From JBBIRM01 sp037441765 (lineage in GTDB: Bacteria > Desulfobacterota > BSN033 > UBA1163), in assembly GCA_037441765.1 (NCBI GenBank), contig JBBIRM010000035.1, positions 1 through 20,545 on the forward strand: 20,545 bases of DNA, given 5' to 3'. The notes below the pieces were generated by a model. It ran no database searches. It saw only the letters and a list, made by a program, of their open reading frames with translations, and was not told where the DNA came from. Shown here piece by piece: positions 1 through 7,048 of this stretch. Both the position numbers and the translations under genes were made by a program. Numbering within the stretch: position 1 is the stretch's first letter; each line of letters starts with the position of its first letter.

Positions 1-79
1 ATGCATTTTTATACACCCATTTCAATTACCACAAAAATCCGTCATGAGCCAAAAATTTTTTATTTAAGGAGGCATTGAG

Positions 80-394
80 ATGAGAAATTTAATGAGAATA
101 TGGGTTATCGTTTTTTTTCTCTTAATGGCTATAGTGGCTATTAGGGGGTTGCTTGCTCAGGAGAATTATTCTGTTTTGACTGGGAAGGTTTTGGCAATAG
201 AGATGAGGAGGTGGATGGAGGTTCAGAATGAACAGGATAAAACGGTTGTGAATTTTAGAATTGGTCGGAGGACCGTCTATACTCCTCATCGTTACCCCCT
301 TGCAGGGGAAAGGGTTAAGGTAGAATATTTGATCCACCGTGGAGTGCCTGTTGCCTATAAGGTGACAATTCTCGGCCCCGAAGCTCAGAAATAG
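80..394 (+). CDS. small exported or membrane-anchored protein, unknown function
   Basis: This 104-residue protein has a basic N-terminus and one hydrophobic segment (about residues 7-24), then a short soluble part that should lie outside the inner membrane. The segment could be a signal peptide ending near LLAQ or an anchor. The soluble part is beta-rich, from TGKVLAIE through VVNFRIG to VKVEYLIHRG and VAYKV, which resembles a small OB-like barrel. The exported protein at 3491-3889 has a similar layout (GVISKV, then NVSIEY, then ALAIKV), but I cannot show homology by eye. The start is well set: AAGGAGG at 66-72 lies 7 bases before the ATG. Its last 80 bases overlap the end of the facing gene at 315-1028. 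No promoter is obvious in the 79 bases upstream, so it may continue an operon that begins outside the window. Function unknown. Confidence 0.7.
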   Translation: MRNLMRIWVIVFFLLMAIVAIRGLLAQENYSVLTGKVLAIEMRRWMEVQNEQDKTVVNFRIGRRTVYTPHRYPLAGERVKVEYLIHRGVPVAYKVTILGPEAQK

Positions 395-1028
395 GGAAGG
401 GGAAGGCATGGATGATACAGGATGACCCTTCAGAGATGGACCAATAGAGTGCCCTTGCATCTTCTGGAGATAAATATAAGGTTAACTCAGTGTAGGGTTT
501 CTTTCGCAATCCATTCCATAACATCCCCGTTGGTCTTGTTATCACATAGGATTTTAAATTAGAACCCAGGGTGAGAAGACTTGGTATCCATCCCCTTACA
601 TTTGGCCTGACCGATAGATGAACTTCATCGTTGAGATCGAGACGGTAACGTGTGGGCATCTCCTCTATTCCCCAAAATTTCATTTCAGAGGCGAAGGCTT
701 CTCTATCATTACCCGGTCTGATCTTGATCCTCTTAGGTTTTAAAAAGGTGGCCTTATTCCGAATGGTGAAGGGTTTAGGTGGAATGGGTGCGCCCCAAAG
801 ATCAAATTTTTCTATCATTAATTCTTTTAACAGGATACCTTTTGCCTTTATCTGGACCCTTTTATGAGTAAGGTCGAAAAGGGTATAGATCTTTGAGGTG
901 AGGGCAAGCTGATACTCTGATTGGAGGAGGCGATTTTCGAAACCCAATCTATAGAGATCAGAAATTGATAAAGCCTCTGTGCAAAAAAAGATGATAGTAA
1001 TGAGAGAAATAAATCTTAAAGAGGTCAT
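315..1028 (-). CDS. exported protein of unknown function, last gene of the L,D-transpeptidase operon
   Basis: This 237-residue protein begins with a signal-peptide-like stretch (basic start, hydrophobic residues 6-20), so it is probably periplasmic. The rest is mixed alpha/beta with no motif I recognise. A region around residues 60-75 (VQIKAKGILLKELMIEK) and the segment TELTLYLSPEDARAL look structured. Its ATG overlaps the TAA of the upstream L,D-transpeptidase by one base, so translation is probably coupled and the product may work with that enzyme. The 3' end runs 80 bases into the convergent gene at 80-394, so the last 26 or so residues may be poorly conserved. No function is proposed. Confidence 0.7.
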   Translation of the reverse strand: MTSLRFISLITIIFFCTEALSISDLYRLGFENRLLQSEYQLALTSKIYTLFDLTHKRVQIKAKGILLKELMIEKFDLWGAPIPPKPFTIRNKATFLKPKRIKIRPGNDREAFASEMKFWGIEEMPTRYRLDLNDEVHLSVRPNVRGWIPSLLTLGSNLKSYVITRPTGMLWNGLRKKPYTELTLYLSPEDARALYWSISEGSSCIIHAFPFPISELRGRELSPYRQQALHGGSNILP

Positions 1029-1663
1029 TAAAAGATCAATACCTTTGTCCCTATCGGCACAGTTTCATAAAGCGTTTTAAGATCTTGGTCACCCATTCGG
1101 ATACATCCGTGGGTGATATTTTTCCCAAGAAGCCTTGTGTAAAGTGTTCCATGGATGAAATATCCGTTTCCAAATCCTAAGGCGTAATCTCCTAATGCCC
1201 CTGGCTCAGCCCGCTCCCAAAATTTTTTAGGGATAGGTTTCCCCTCTTCTATAAAGGCCCAATCAGGTTTAATCCATGTAGGGTTCTCATATTTTGTTTG
1301 GATAAAAAATTCCCCCCTTGGAGTCTCAAATATCCATTCCCTTCTCCCCGAAGGTTCCCTGAGTACACTCCCGCTTCCACAGGAGACAATCGCCTTCAAG
1401 ATAGTTCTTTTGCCCTGCTTAAGATAGAGGAGGTTGTTTGCAGTATCAACAACAATATAGAGACCCTTCGGTTTAAGGGATTCGATCTTTCTTCTGATGA
1501 GGAGATTTTCAAATTTTAAGGAAGAAGCCGCCTTTTTTTCAGGTGCAATGGAGCCCACAAAATTTCTTCTCATCTTCCAGGAGATAATATATCCTAACGC
1601 ATCCATTAGGACGAGGAGAGAAAATAAGCCTATTAAAATCTTAATTAGTATTCTCCTGTCCAC
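1028..1663 (-). CDS. membrane-anchored L,D-transpeptidase (YkuD family)
   Basis: This 211-residue protein has an N-terminal membrane anchor (about residues 6-28) and a periplasmic YkuD catalytic domain from about residue 68. The domain starts with YIVVDTANNLLYL and contains GSGS and TPRGEFFI. It ends with the active-site signature: His171 in FIHGT, then THGCIRMGD with His185 and nucleophile Cys187. Enzymes of this family make 3-3 cross-links in peptidoglycan, attach lipoproteins to it, or form related amide bonds. Which acceptor is used cannot be read from the sequence. The start is GTG, with a GAGAAG sequence just upstream; no ATG lies before residue 20. It overlaps the upstream L,D-transpeptidase gene by 23 bases and the downstream gene by one base, so it sits inside a coupled operon. 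Confidence 0.9.
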   Translation of the reverse strand: MDRRILIKILIGLFSLLVLMDALGYIISWKMRRNFVGSIAPEKKAASSLKFENLLIRRKIESLKPKGLYIVVDTANNLLYLKQGKRTILKAIVSCGSGSVLREPSGRREWIFETPRGEFFIQTKYENPTWIKPDWAFIEEGKPIPKKFWERAEPGALGDYALGFGNGYFIHGTLYTRLLGKNITHGCIRMGDQDLKTLYETVPIGTKVLIF

Positions 1664-2765
1664 GGCTTCTCTGTATATTGGTCAATATGGAAGATAGACT
1701 ATTTTTTTCACCCAAAGCCCCGATGATTGTCACAGGCGTCCCTATATCGACTAAGGAATAGAGTTCTTCCATGTAAACGTTGTCAACCGAAATGCACCCA
1801 TCGGTCAATCCTTTATGACCCCCTCCATGGATCTCAATGAGACCACCAATAGTGGTCCCCTTTTCCAGGAGCCCCTTCTTCTTAGCATTACTAAACTCCC
1901 TCCTGTCATTTTCATTGGGATAGTTAATAAGCAAGGCTTTATAGAATTTACTCCTTGGATTTTTTCCGATGATTCGGTACCTCCCCTCTGGGGTGGCATG
2001 GTCTTTGGCATGGCGCTTATTTAACCAACTCCTCTTACCCAACCCTATAGGATAATGCTTTATAGGTTTCCCTCCTTTATACAATACCAATCTTTTTTCA
2101 GATTTGATGATAAGGACACAGTAGATGTCCTTTTCCCTCGACTCTTCAACTGTCTCTTTTGCCCACCTCTTCCATTTTAAGATCAAGTTCAAATCCCTAT
2201 ATCGGTTAAGAATGGAGGATATTTTATTTTCAACTTCCATGAGATATGTCTCAACATCCCATAATTTTCTTTCTGATAGGAGAAATTGTTTCCTTTTATA
2301 TAAATCTTTTGCCTCATTCAGAACTATTTCTGCCTTTGTGAGATTGATTCTCGAGATATCTTCAAAGTGAGAGATCAATGTTAAGTTGGACAAAGTTTCT
2401 AACCTATTGCTTAACTCCCTTAATTGATCAAGAATAGATTGCGCCTTCTTCTCCTTTTCAACATTTAGAATTTTATTTAGTTCTTCTCCCTGTTTAAGGA
2501 GATTTGCAAATTCGGTCTGAACAGCCCTGTAATCTCTGAACCAGGGGAATCGAGAATTGATCCTCAGAAGATTTCTCTGGGCTTGGTTATAGGATTCCTT
2601 ATACTTAGCGTATTGATCAGGTAAATAGGATGGTGCTTCGGCCCTCCAGAGATCTGCCTCCTGCTGTTGTGCAAGGATAGCCTCTGGAGGGACGGTTTTA
2701 TTATTGGAACAACCAATTGAGAAGATTAAATGGAAAAGAGATAGGATGGCTACTATCAGTAGCAA
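1641..2765 (-). CDS. lipoprotein-type L,D-transpeptidase with helical N-terminal region
   Basis: This 374-residue protein starts with a hydrophobic leader ending SIGC at Cys19. That is a plausible lipobox, although Ser at -3 is not the usual Leu. Residues about 30-210 are helical and charged (coiled-coil-like), and contain APSYLPDQYAKYKESY, reminiscent of the helical lipoprotein encoded upstream. Residues about 214-348 form a YkuD domain: LIIKSEKRLVLYKGG, ATPEGRYRI, His313 in EIHGG, and TDGCISVDN with nucleophile Cys324. The Asp in TDGC, replacing the His of the common SHGC/THGC motif, is a familiar variant. The start is TTG, set by GGGAGG 10 bases upstream and an in-frame stop just before. 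It lies 15 bases after the helical lipoprotein gene. Likely role: peptidoglycan cross-linking or anchoring at the cell wall, with the helical part as spacer. Confidence 0.88.
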   Translation of the reverse strand: MLLIVAILSLFHLIFSIGCSNNKTVPPEAILAQQQEADLWRAEAPSYLPDQYAKYKESYNQAQRNLLRINSRFPWFRDYRAVQTEFANLLKQGEELNKILNVEKEKKAQSILDQLRELSNRLETLSNLTLISHFEDISRINLTKAEIVLNEAKDLYKRKQFLLSERKLWDVETYLMEVENKISSILNRYRDLNLILKWKRWAKETVEESREKDIYCVLIIKSEKRLVLYKGGKPIKHYPIGLGKRSWLNKRHAKDHATPEGRYRIIGKNPRSKFYKALLINYPNENDRREFSNAKKKGLLEKGTTIGGLIEIHGGGHKGLTDGCISVDNVYMEELYSLVDIGTPVTIIGALGEKNSLSSILTNIQRSRGQENTN

Positions 2766-2780
2766 GAGCGATTAGCCTCC

Positions 2781-3386
2781 CTATCTCTTTCTGGGTTTTT
2801 CTGCCTTAACCTTTTCAAGTGCCTGCGTAATCTGACTTGAAACCCCAGAGGTCTTCTCTTTAAGGGCATTGGCCTTTGTTACTGCTTCGCCATACTCTTC
2901 TTTCTCGATCAACCCTTGGACCTCTGTCAATGACTCCTCAAGACCTTTTACATCCGCCTTCAGGGCCTCTATGTCTAAGGCTGTTCCTTTCCCCTTAGGG
3001 GCCTTAGCCAGAAGGGATTTTGCCTCATTTACGGCTGACTTTGCTGACTCCTGGGCGCTGAGTGCATTCTTTTTTGCCTCTTCTTTTTTGGCTGGAAGAG
3101 AGGCCTTCATCTCCTCTGCACTCTTTTTCACCTCAGCAAGCATCTGTTTCGCTTTATCATAGTTTTTAAAGGTCTTTTCATCCTGAAGTTTAACCTCTTC
3201 CATGGCTGCTGACAATGCATCCTTCAACTTCTTTTCATCCTCAGGGGCATATTTACCAAGCCCCTCTGAAATGACGGCATTGACCGCACTCTGAGCACTT
3301 TCAATTTCAGCAGTAGGTTTTTTCCCACAGGCAACCAAAAAGGTTAATATGATCAGGCCCAAGGCCAAATACCGCATGGTTCTCAT
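2781..3386 (-). CDS. helical lipoprotein, DUF4398-like
   Basis: This 201-residue protein has a clear lipoprotein signal: basic start, hydrophobic residues 5-18 and the lipobox LVAC with Cys20. The mature part is rich in Ala, Lys and Glu and is predicted almost wholly helical, with repeated patterns such as AQSAVNAVISEGLGKYAPED and LSAAMEEVKL. These resemble the DUF4398 type of periplasmic helical lipoprotein; the assignment is by pattern only. The protein ends in a basic tail (KAEKPRKR). AAGGAGG about 9 bases before the ATG fixes the start. It is the first gene of an operon with two L,D-transpeptidases, which suggests a structural or substrate role at the cell wall. It shows no catalytic motif. 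Confidence 0.78.
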   Translation of the reverse strand: MRTMRYLALGLIILTFLVACGKKPTAEIESAQSAVNAVISEGLGKYAPEDEKKLKDALSAAMEEVKLQDEKTFKNYDKAKQMLAEVKKSAEEMKASLPAKKEEAKKNALSAQESAKSAVNEAKSLLAKAPKGKGTALDIEALKADVKGLEESLTEVQGLIEKEEYGEAVTKANALKEKTSGVSSQITQALEKVKAEKPRKR

Positions 3387-3431
3387 AATTTCTCACCTCC
3401 TTAATAAAATTTGTGAAAATCCTTTCCCCCC

Positions 3432-3468
3432 AAAATGAAAGGACACAACCGAAATTGTGTCCCTTCAT
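3432..3468 (-). terminator. strong hairpin with weak U-tract between the OB-like gene and the lipoprotein operon
   Basis: A 14-base stem pairs 3435-3448 with 3455-3468, leaving a 6-base loop. On the minus-strand RNA every position pairs, with one G-U. On the plus-strand RNA one pair is an A-C mismatch, so the hairpin was probably shaped for leftward transcription. Only three or four U residues follow before a run of G. It may therefore be leaky or a processing site. No separate promoter for the lipoprotein operon is evident between it and 3386. Confidence 0.65.
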
Positions 3469-3490
3469 TAAATAAGGTGCATATCCCTTT

Positions 3491-3889
3491 TTACTTCTTA
3501 GTCTCTTCCTTCTTAGGTGATGCCTTTGGCACAGCTACTTTAATCGCCAGGGCGATCATCTTATCTCCATCCTTTTTATATTCGATGGAGACATTCATCC
3601 CCTGCTTCAGATCAGAAAAGGATATGGTCTCTTTGCCCTTAGTGATCTTTGTTTTCTCATCGGTTAAAAAGGTATTTTCGGCCTTTTTGCCCTTAACGAC
3701 AATTGATTTGGCAGTCTCATCAACCTTCGAGATTACCCCACTAAACCTCTCCGTTTTTACAGGTTTAGCAGGTTCTGTGGTTACAGAAGGTTGAGCAGGG
3801 GCAGGGGTTGGTTTTGTCTGCTGGGCTATTACTCCTGAGGCAAACGCTACCAATGTAAGAACAAATACCAATAGAGCCAACTTCTTCAT
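3491..3889 (-). CDS. small exported protein, DUF5666-like beta-barrel, sigma-54 target
   Basis: This 132-residue protein has a signal peptide (KKLALLVFVLTLVAFASG, cleavage probably near VIAQQ). A Pro-rich linker follows, then a beta-rich domain from about residue 48: FSGVISKVDETAKSIVVKG, TKITKGKETISFSDLKQGM, NVSIEYKKDGDKMIALAIKV. This matches the look of small periplasmic DUF5666/OB-like domains; the biochemical role is unknown. The tail is Lys/Glu-rich. A GTG nine bases further upstream is unlikely to be the start because it lies inside the AAGGAGGTGA ribosome binding site; the ATG at 3889 is 8 bases from GGAGG. A sigma-54 promoter lies 45 bases upstream, and candidate enhancer sites lie behind the upstream regulator gene. 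A weak terminator-like hairpin follows. Confidence 0.8.
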   Translation of the reverse strand: MKKLALLVFVLTLVAFASGVIAQQTKPTPAPAQPSVTTEPAKPVKTERFSGVISKVDETAKSIVVKGKKAENTFLTDEKTKITKGKETISFSDLKQGMNVSIEYKKDGDKMIALAIKVAVPKASPKKEETKK

Positions 3890-3933
3890 CTCTTTCACCT
3901 CCTTCCACTCTTAGATTTCTTATTAATTTAAGA

Positions 3934-3953
3934 GAAGCAAAATGGATGCCAGA
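3934..3953 (-). promoter_or_regulatory. sigma-54 (-24/-12) promoter
   Basis: The minus strand reads CTGGCATCCATTTTGCT, which has GG (3950-3949) and GC (3938-3937) separated by exactly 10 bases. It matches the YTGGCACG-N4-TTGCW consensus at all positions except two in the -24 element. Transcription would begin near 3925, giving a leader of about 36 bases with the ribosome binding site before the ATG at 3889. A gene for a sigma-54 activator ends 130 bases upstream. Confidence 0.72.
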
Positions 3954-4030
3954 ATTATAAAATGAAATCTAATAATAATTTATTGGAAATATTAATGAAT
4001 TTTTTAGATTTATTTAGGAATTACAGATTG

Positions 4031-4080
4031 GTATTTTAAAATGCAACACAGGAGGGAGTTTATGTTGCAAAATGCTACAT
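4031..4080. promoter_or_regulatory. two tandem enhancer-like palindromes for an NtrC-type activator
   Basis: The stronger site, 4062-4080, is ATGTTGCAAAATGCTACAT, two 8-base arms with a single mismatch around AAA. A second copy at 4031-4049 matches it with a perfect right half (TGCAACA) and a degraded left half. The centres are 31 bases apart, close to three helical turns. They lie about 115 and 146 bases upstream of the predicted start of the sigma-54 promoter, a normal distance for enhancer sites. The region between them and the promoter is very AT-rich. I infer that the regulator encoded at 4081-5430 binds here. Confidence 0.55.
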
Positions 4081-5430
4081 TTATTCCTTTTCAATAATCC
4101 GATAAAGGGTTGTTCGGTCAATCCCTAAGATTTCTGAGGCCTTCTTCTTATTTCCCCTGGTTGCCTCTAAAACCTTTAATACATATCTTCTTTCCATTTC
4201 TTTCAAGGGTAACAACTCCTCTAAGGGTTTACTTTCAACCCCCTTTACCTCATCGCATATTTTTTTGGGTAGGTCTTCGGGGAGGATGATTGGATTGGTA
4301 GATAAGATAACTGCTCTTTCAATCGCATTCTCCAGCTCCCTGACATTTCCCGGCCAGGAATATTTAGTAAGAATTTCGAGTGCCTCTGGAGAGAAGTGAG
4401 ATATATTCTTTTTATTCTCCTGTGAGAATCGCTGGAGGAAATGAATCGCCAGAAGTGGAATGTCCTCTCTTCTTTCTCTTAATGGAGGAAGGGTGATGGA
4501 GATCACATTGAGTCGATCAAAGAGATCCTCTCTGAATTTTCCATTTTTAATGAGAGGCTCTATGGGTTGGTTGGTTGCAGCAATTATTCGAACATCAACC
4601 TTTATACTCTCTGTTCCTCCAACCCTTTTGATTTCGTGTTCTTGAAGAAATCTTAAAAGTTTGGCCTGAATGGAAAGGCTTAGATTCCCTACCTCATCAA
4701 GGAATAGAGTTCCTCCATCTGCTTCTTCAAAGAGACCCCTTTTAGTAAAATGGGCTCCAGTGAAGGCCCCCCTTACATGCCCAAACAGTTCGCTCTCCAT
4801 CAGCGTCTCTACCAGAGAGGCACAGTCTACAGGTATGAAAGGTCGATTGTTCCGATAACTGTTATAATGGATTGAGCGTGCAATCAGTTCCTTTCCTGTC
4901 CCCCTTTCGCCATAAAGAAGGATGGTTGATTTTGAGTTCGCTACCCTTGCGATGGTTTTATAGACCTGAAGCATTTGAGGAGTTCGTCCGACAGCATTCC
5001 TTATCTGGTATTTTTCCAACAATTCTTGACGATAGTATCTGTTTTCTTCGAGAATTCTTTTCTGTTCAAGAGATCTTTTAACAGTGAATTTGACCTCTTC
5101 CAGTTTAAACGGCTTACTGATATAATCGAATGCTCCTTCCCGGATTGCCTCAATCGCATTGTCCATCGATCCAAAGGCTGTGATAACGATTACAGATGTT
5201 TCTGGTTGGGTCTTTTTAAAAGATCTCAAAACCTCCATTCCGTTCGTTTCTCCCATCCGGATATCGGTAATTACAACATCAAATATATACTCCTTTCCTA
5301 AGGCAATTGCTTCCTCTCCACTTGAGGCAGTAGTGATCTGATAACCCTCTTTGAAGAGGACTTCTCTTAAAAGATCAAGAGTAATCTTATCATCATCTAC
5401 GATTAGTAGATGGGCTGAGGATTTATTCAT
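4081..5430 (-). CDS. sigma-54-dependent response regulator (NtrC family)
   Basis: This 449-residue activator has the three classic parts. The receiver domain (residues about 6-120) carries the acidic pair in IVDDD, phosphoacceptor Asp56 in VITDIRM, Thr84 and Lys106. The AAA+ domain (about 145-380) has Walker A GERGTGKE, the sigma-54 contact loop GAFTGA and Walker B FLDEV. The C-terminal Fis-type helix-turn-helix ends in KKKASEILGIDRTTLYRII. Arg in place of the usual Ser in the P-loop (GESGTGKE) is mildly unusual. The ATG at 5430 overlaps the kinase stop codon by 8 bases; a longer frame to 5481 lies wholly within the kinase gene and is unlikely. Partner: the kinase at 5423-7048. Likely targets: the sigma-54 promoter just downstream and perhaps the envelope genes beyond it. 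Confidence 0.93.
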   Translation of the reverse strand: MNKSSAHLLIVDDDKITLDLLREVLFKEGYQITTASSGEEAIALGKEYIFDVVITDIRMGETNGMEVLRSFKKTQPETSVIVITAFGSMDNAIEAIREGAFDYISKPFKLEEVKFTVKRSLEQKRILEENRYYRQELLEKYQIRNAVGRTPQMLQVYKTIARVANSKSTILLYGERGTGKELIARSIHYNSYRNNRPFIPVDCASLVETLMESELFGHVRGAFTGAHFTKRGLFEEADGGTLFLDEVGNLSLSIQAKLLRFLQEHEIKRVGGTESIKVDVRIIAATNQPIEPLIKNGKFREDLFDRLNVISITLPPLRERREDIPLLAIHFLQRFSQENKKNISHFSPEALEILTKYSWPGNVRELENAIERAVILSTNPIILPEDLPKKICDEVKGVESKPLEELLPLKEMERRYVLKVLEATRGNKKKASEILGIDRTTLYRIIEKE

Positions 5431-7048
5431 TTTTTTCGTTGTATATGGGAATATGGACTGAGAATGTGCTTCCCTTTCCAAGCTCGCTATTTACTTCGAG
5501 CCTTCCCATGTGGTCTTTAACAATTTTCTCACAGATCGAAAGTCCCAAACCCATACCTTCGCCCACTTTTTTCGTTGTAAAGAATGGGTCAAATATCTTC
5601 TTTTTTACCTCTTCTGAAATGCCGATTCCAGTATCAGAGATAGATATTTTTATCCAAGATTCTCCTTTAGAATAAGTAATCGGTTGCGTACTTATCGTTA
5701 GGGTCCCGCCGTTTGGCATGGCCTCTATGGCATTGGTAAGGAGGTTGAGGAAAAGGGTTTGGAGTTGGGTAGGATCGCCCAGGATCATTGGGAGATTTGA
5801 ATCAAGGGAGGAGTGGAGAATAATATTTCGGGCGCGGAGCCAAGGTTCGCTTAGCGGGATTAATTCTTTTAAAACCTCGTTGATATCTAAGGGTTTCAAC
5901 TGAGGCTTGGGTTGATGGGTATATGAAAGCAATTTTCTAAATGAATCGGCCAACCGATCAAGTTGCGATTCGATGATCTTCAGACGATTTTGGTCTACGG
6001 GTTGAAGGTTTCCTTCTTGAAGCATGAGTTGAATATAACCAGATATGGAGTTTAAAGGTGTCCCAATCTGGTGAGCCATTGCGGCTGTAACCTGTCCTAA
6101 GGCGGCCAGTTTTTCATAGTGGCTGAGCTGTCTTTGAGTTTCAGAAAGGGCTTCGTGAAGAAGCCTCAGCTCGGAGGTAGCGGTTTCAACTTTCTGGGTC
6201 AATTCCTCATTAAATTTATTTACCTTGGAGAGGAGTTCAATATTTTGCTCATGGGACTCTCGAATGGTCCTAATCATTCGATTGAAGTGTTTTGCTAACT
6301 CTCCTAACTCATCTTGGCTCTGAATGTGGGCCTCTGCTTCAAAGTCACCCTTTTCGGCCTTATTCATTGCCCCCACCAATTCCTGGATAGGATTACCAAC
6401 CATTTTTTTAAAAAAGAGCGTTATCATGAGGAAAATGATAAAGATGTTAGAGAAGGTAAGAATCAGGGTCCAGTTCTTCTTTCTATTCAGATAACTGTGA
6501 GCCTCGTCCAAGGAGCTCAGGATCCGAATTCCACCCACCACCTTTTTTTTGGAATGGAGAGGGACGATCACTTCCAATTGTTTTTCACCCTCTATTTCTT
6601 TGAAGGCAGAGAGATATTTGTCCCGTTTCAATTCCTTGATCTGATCATGGGTTAAAGCAAAACTTGTTGGGCTCGTATACTTAGAATGGGAGGTCAGGAG
6701 GGTCCAATCTTTTGGAATGAAGAGGAAGAGATCGATCTCCATCAAACTGGGCCGGCTCATTAGCCATTCCTCAACCTCATCTCTGATCTGGGGAAGGTTA
6801 TCCATGATTCTCTGGTCAGGAATGCCTATATCAATCTGCATGGCAATGTAGAGGTTTCGGTCGAGATAAAGATCAATTTGGGCCTTCTTTGATAATTGAA
6901 AATCAATGTAACTGGCAAAGAGAAGTGTTCCCGTTATGACGAGGAGGATGAAAAGGGTAATCTTCGCCTTTAATCCGAAAGATCTTTCCGAGATCCATCG
7001 ACCTAAAAAGGGAAGCAAGCGGAAAGACCAATGTGGTTTTACCTTCAT
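5423..7048 (-). CDS. membrane-bound sensor histidine kinase
   Basis: This 541-residue kinase has two membrane segments (about 27-47 and 193-215) around an extracytoplasmic sensor region of roughly 145 residues with no motif I recognise. A HAMP domain (about 216-268) and a coiled coil (about 270-312) follow. The dimerisation box has His326 in AAMAHQIGTPLNS, where HQIGTPLN replaces the common HEIRNPL form. The ATPase domain has the N box (NLLTNAIEAM), DTGIGIS and GMGLGLS. It should autophosphorylate on His326 and pass phosphate to Asp56 of the regulator encoded next. Its ATG overlaps the tatC-like stop as ATGA, and its stop overlaps the regulator start by 8 bases. All three proteins are therefore probably made from one message. 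The signal sensed is unknown; the context suggests envelope state. Confidence 0.93.
   Translation of the reverse strand: MKVKPHWSFRLLPFLGRWISERSFGLKAKITLFILLVITGTLLFASYIDFQLSKKAQIDLYLDRNLYIAMQIDIGIPDQRIMDNLPQIRDEVEEWLMSRPSLMEIDLFLFIPKDWTLLTSHSKYTSPTSFALTHDQIKELKRDKYLSAFKEIEGEKQLEVIVPLHSKKKVVGGIRILSSLDEAHSYLNRKKNWTLILTFSNIFIIFLMITLFFKKMVGNPIQELVGAMNKAEKGDFEAEAHIQSQDELGELAKHFNRMIRTIRESHEQNIELLSKVNKFNEELTQKVETATSELRLLHEALSETQRQLSHYEKLAALGQVTAAMAHQIGTPLNSISGYIQLMLQEGNLQPVDQNRLKIIESQLDRLADSFRKLLSYTHQPKPQLKPLDINEVLKELIPLSEPWLRARNIILHSSLDSNLPMILGDPTQLQTLFLNLLTNAIEAMPNGGTLTISTQPITYSKGESWIKISISDTGIGISEEVKKKIFDPFFTTKKVGEGMGLGLSICEKIVKDHMGRLEVNSELGKGSTFSVHIPIYNEKNE

Noticed and set aside
652..867. Plus-strand frame inside the exported unknown gene, and other antisense frames within the kinase, regulator and synthetase genes
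   Set aside because: Each lies opposite a gene with clear domains or operon coupling and lacks a ribosome site.
3890..3898. GTG start at 3898 for the small exported protein
   Set aside because: The GTG is part of the AAGGAGGTGA ribosome binding site that serves the ATG at 3889.
4081..5481. Longer regulator reading from 5481 with 17 extra residues
   Set aside because: The extra part lies wholly inside the kinase gene and has no receiver homology; the ATG at 5430 overlaps the kinase stop, a normal coupled start.
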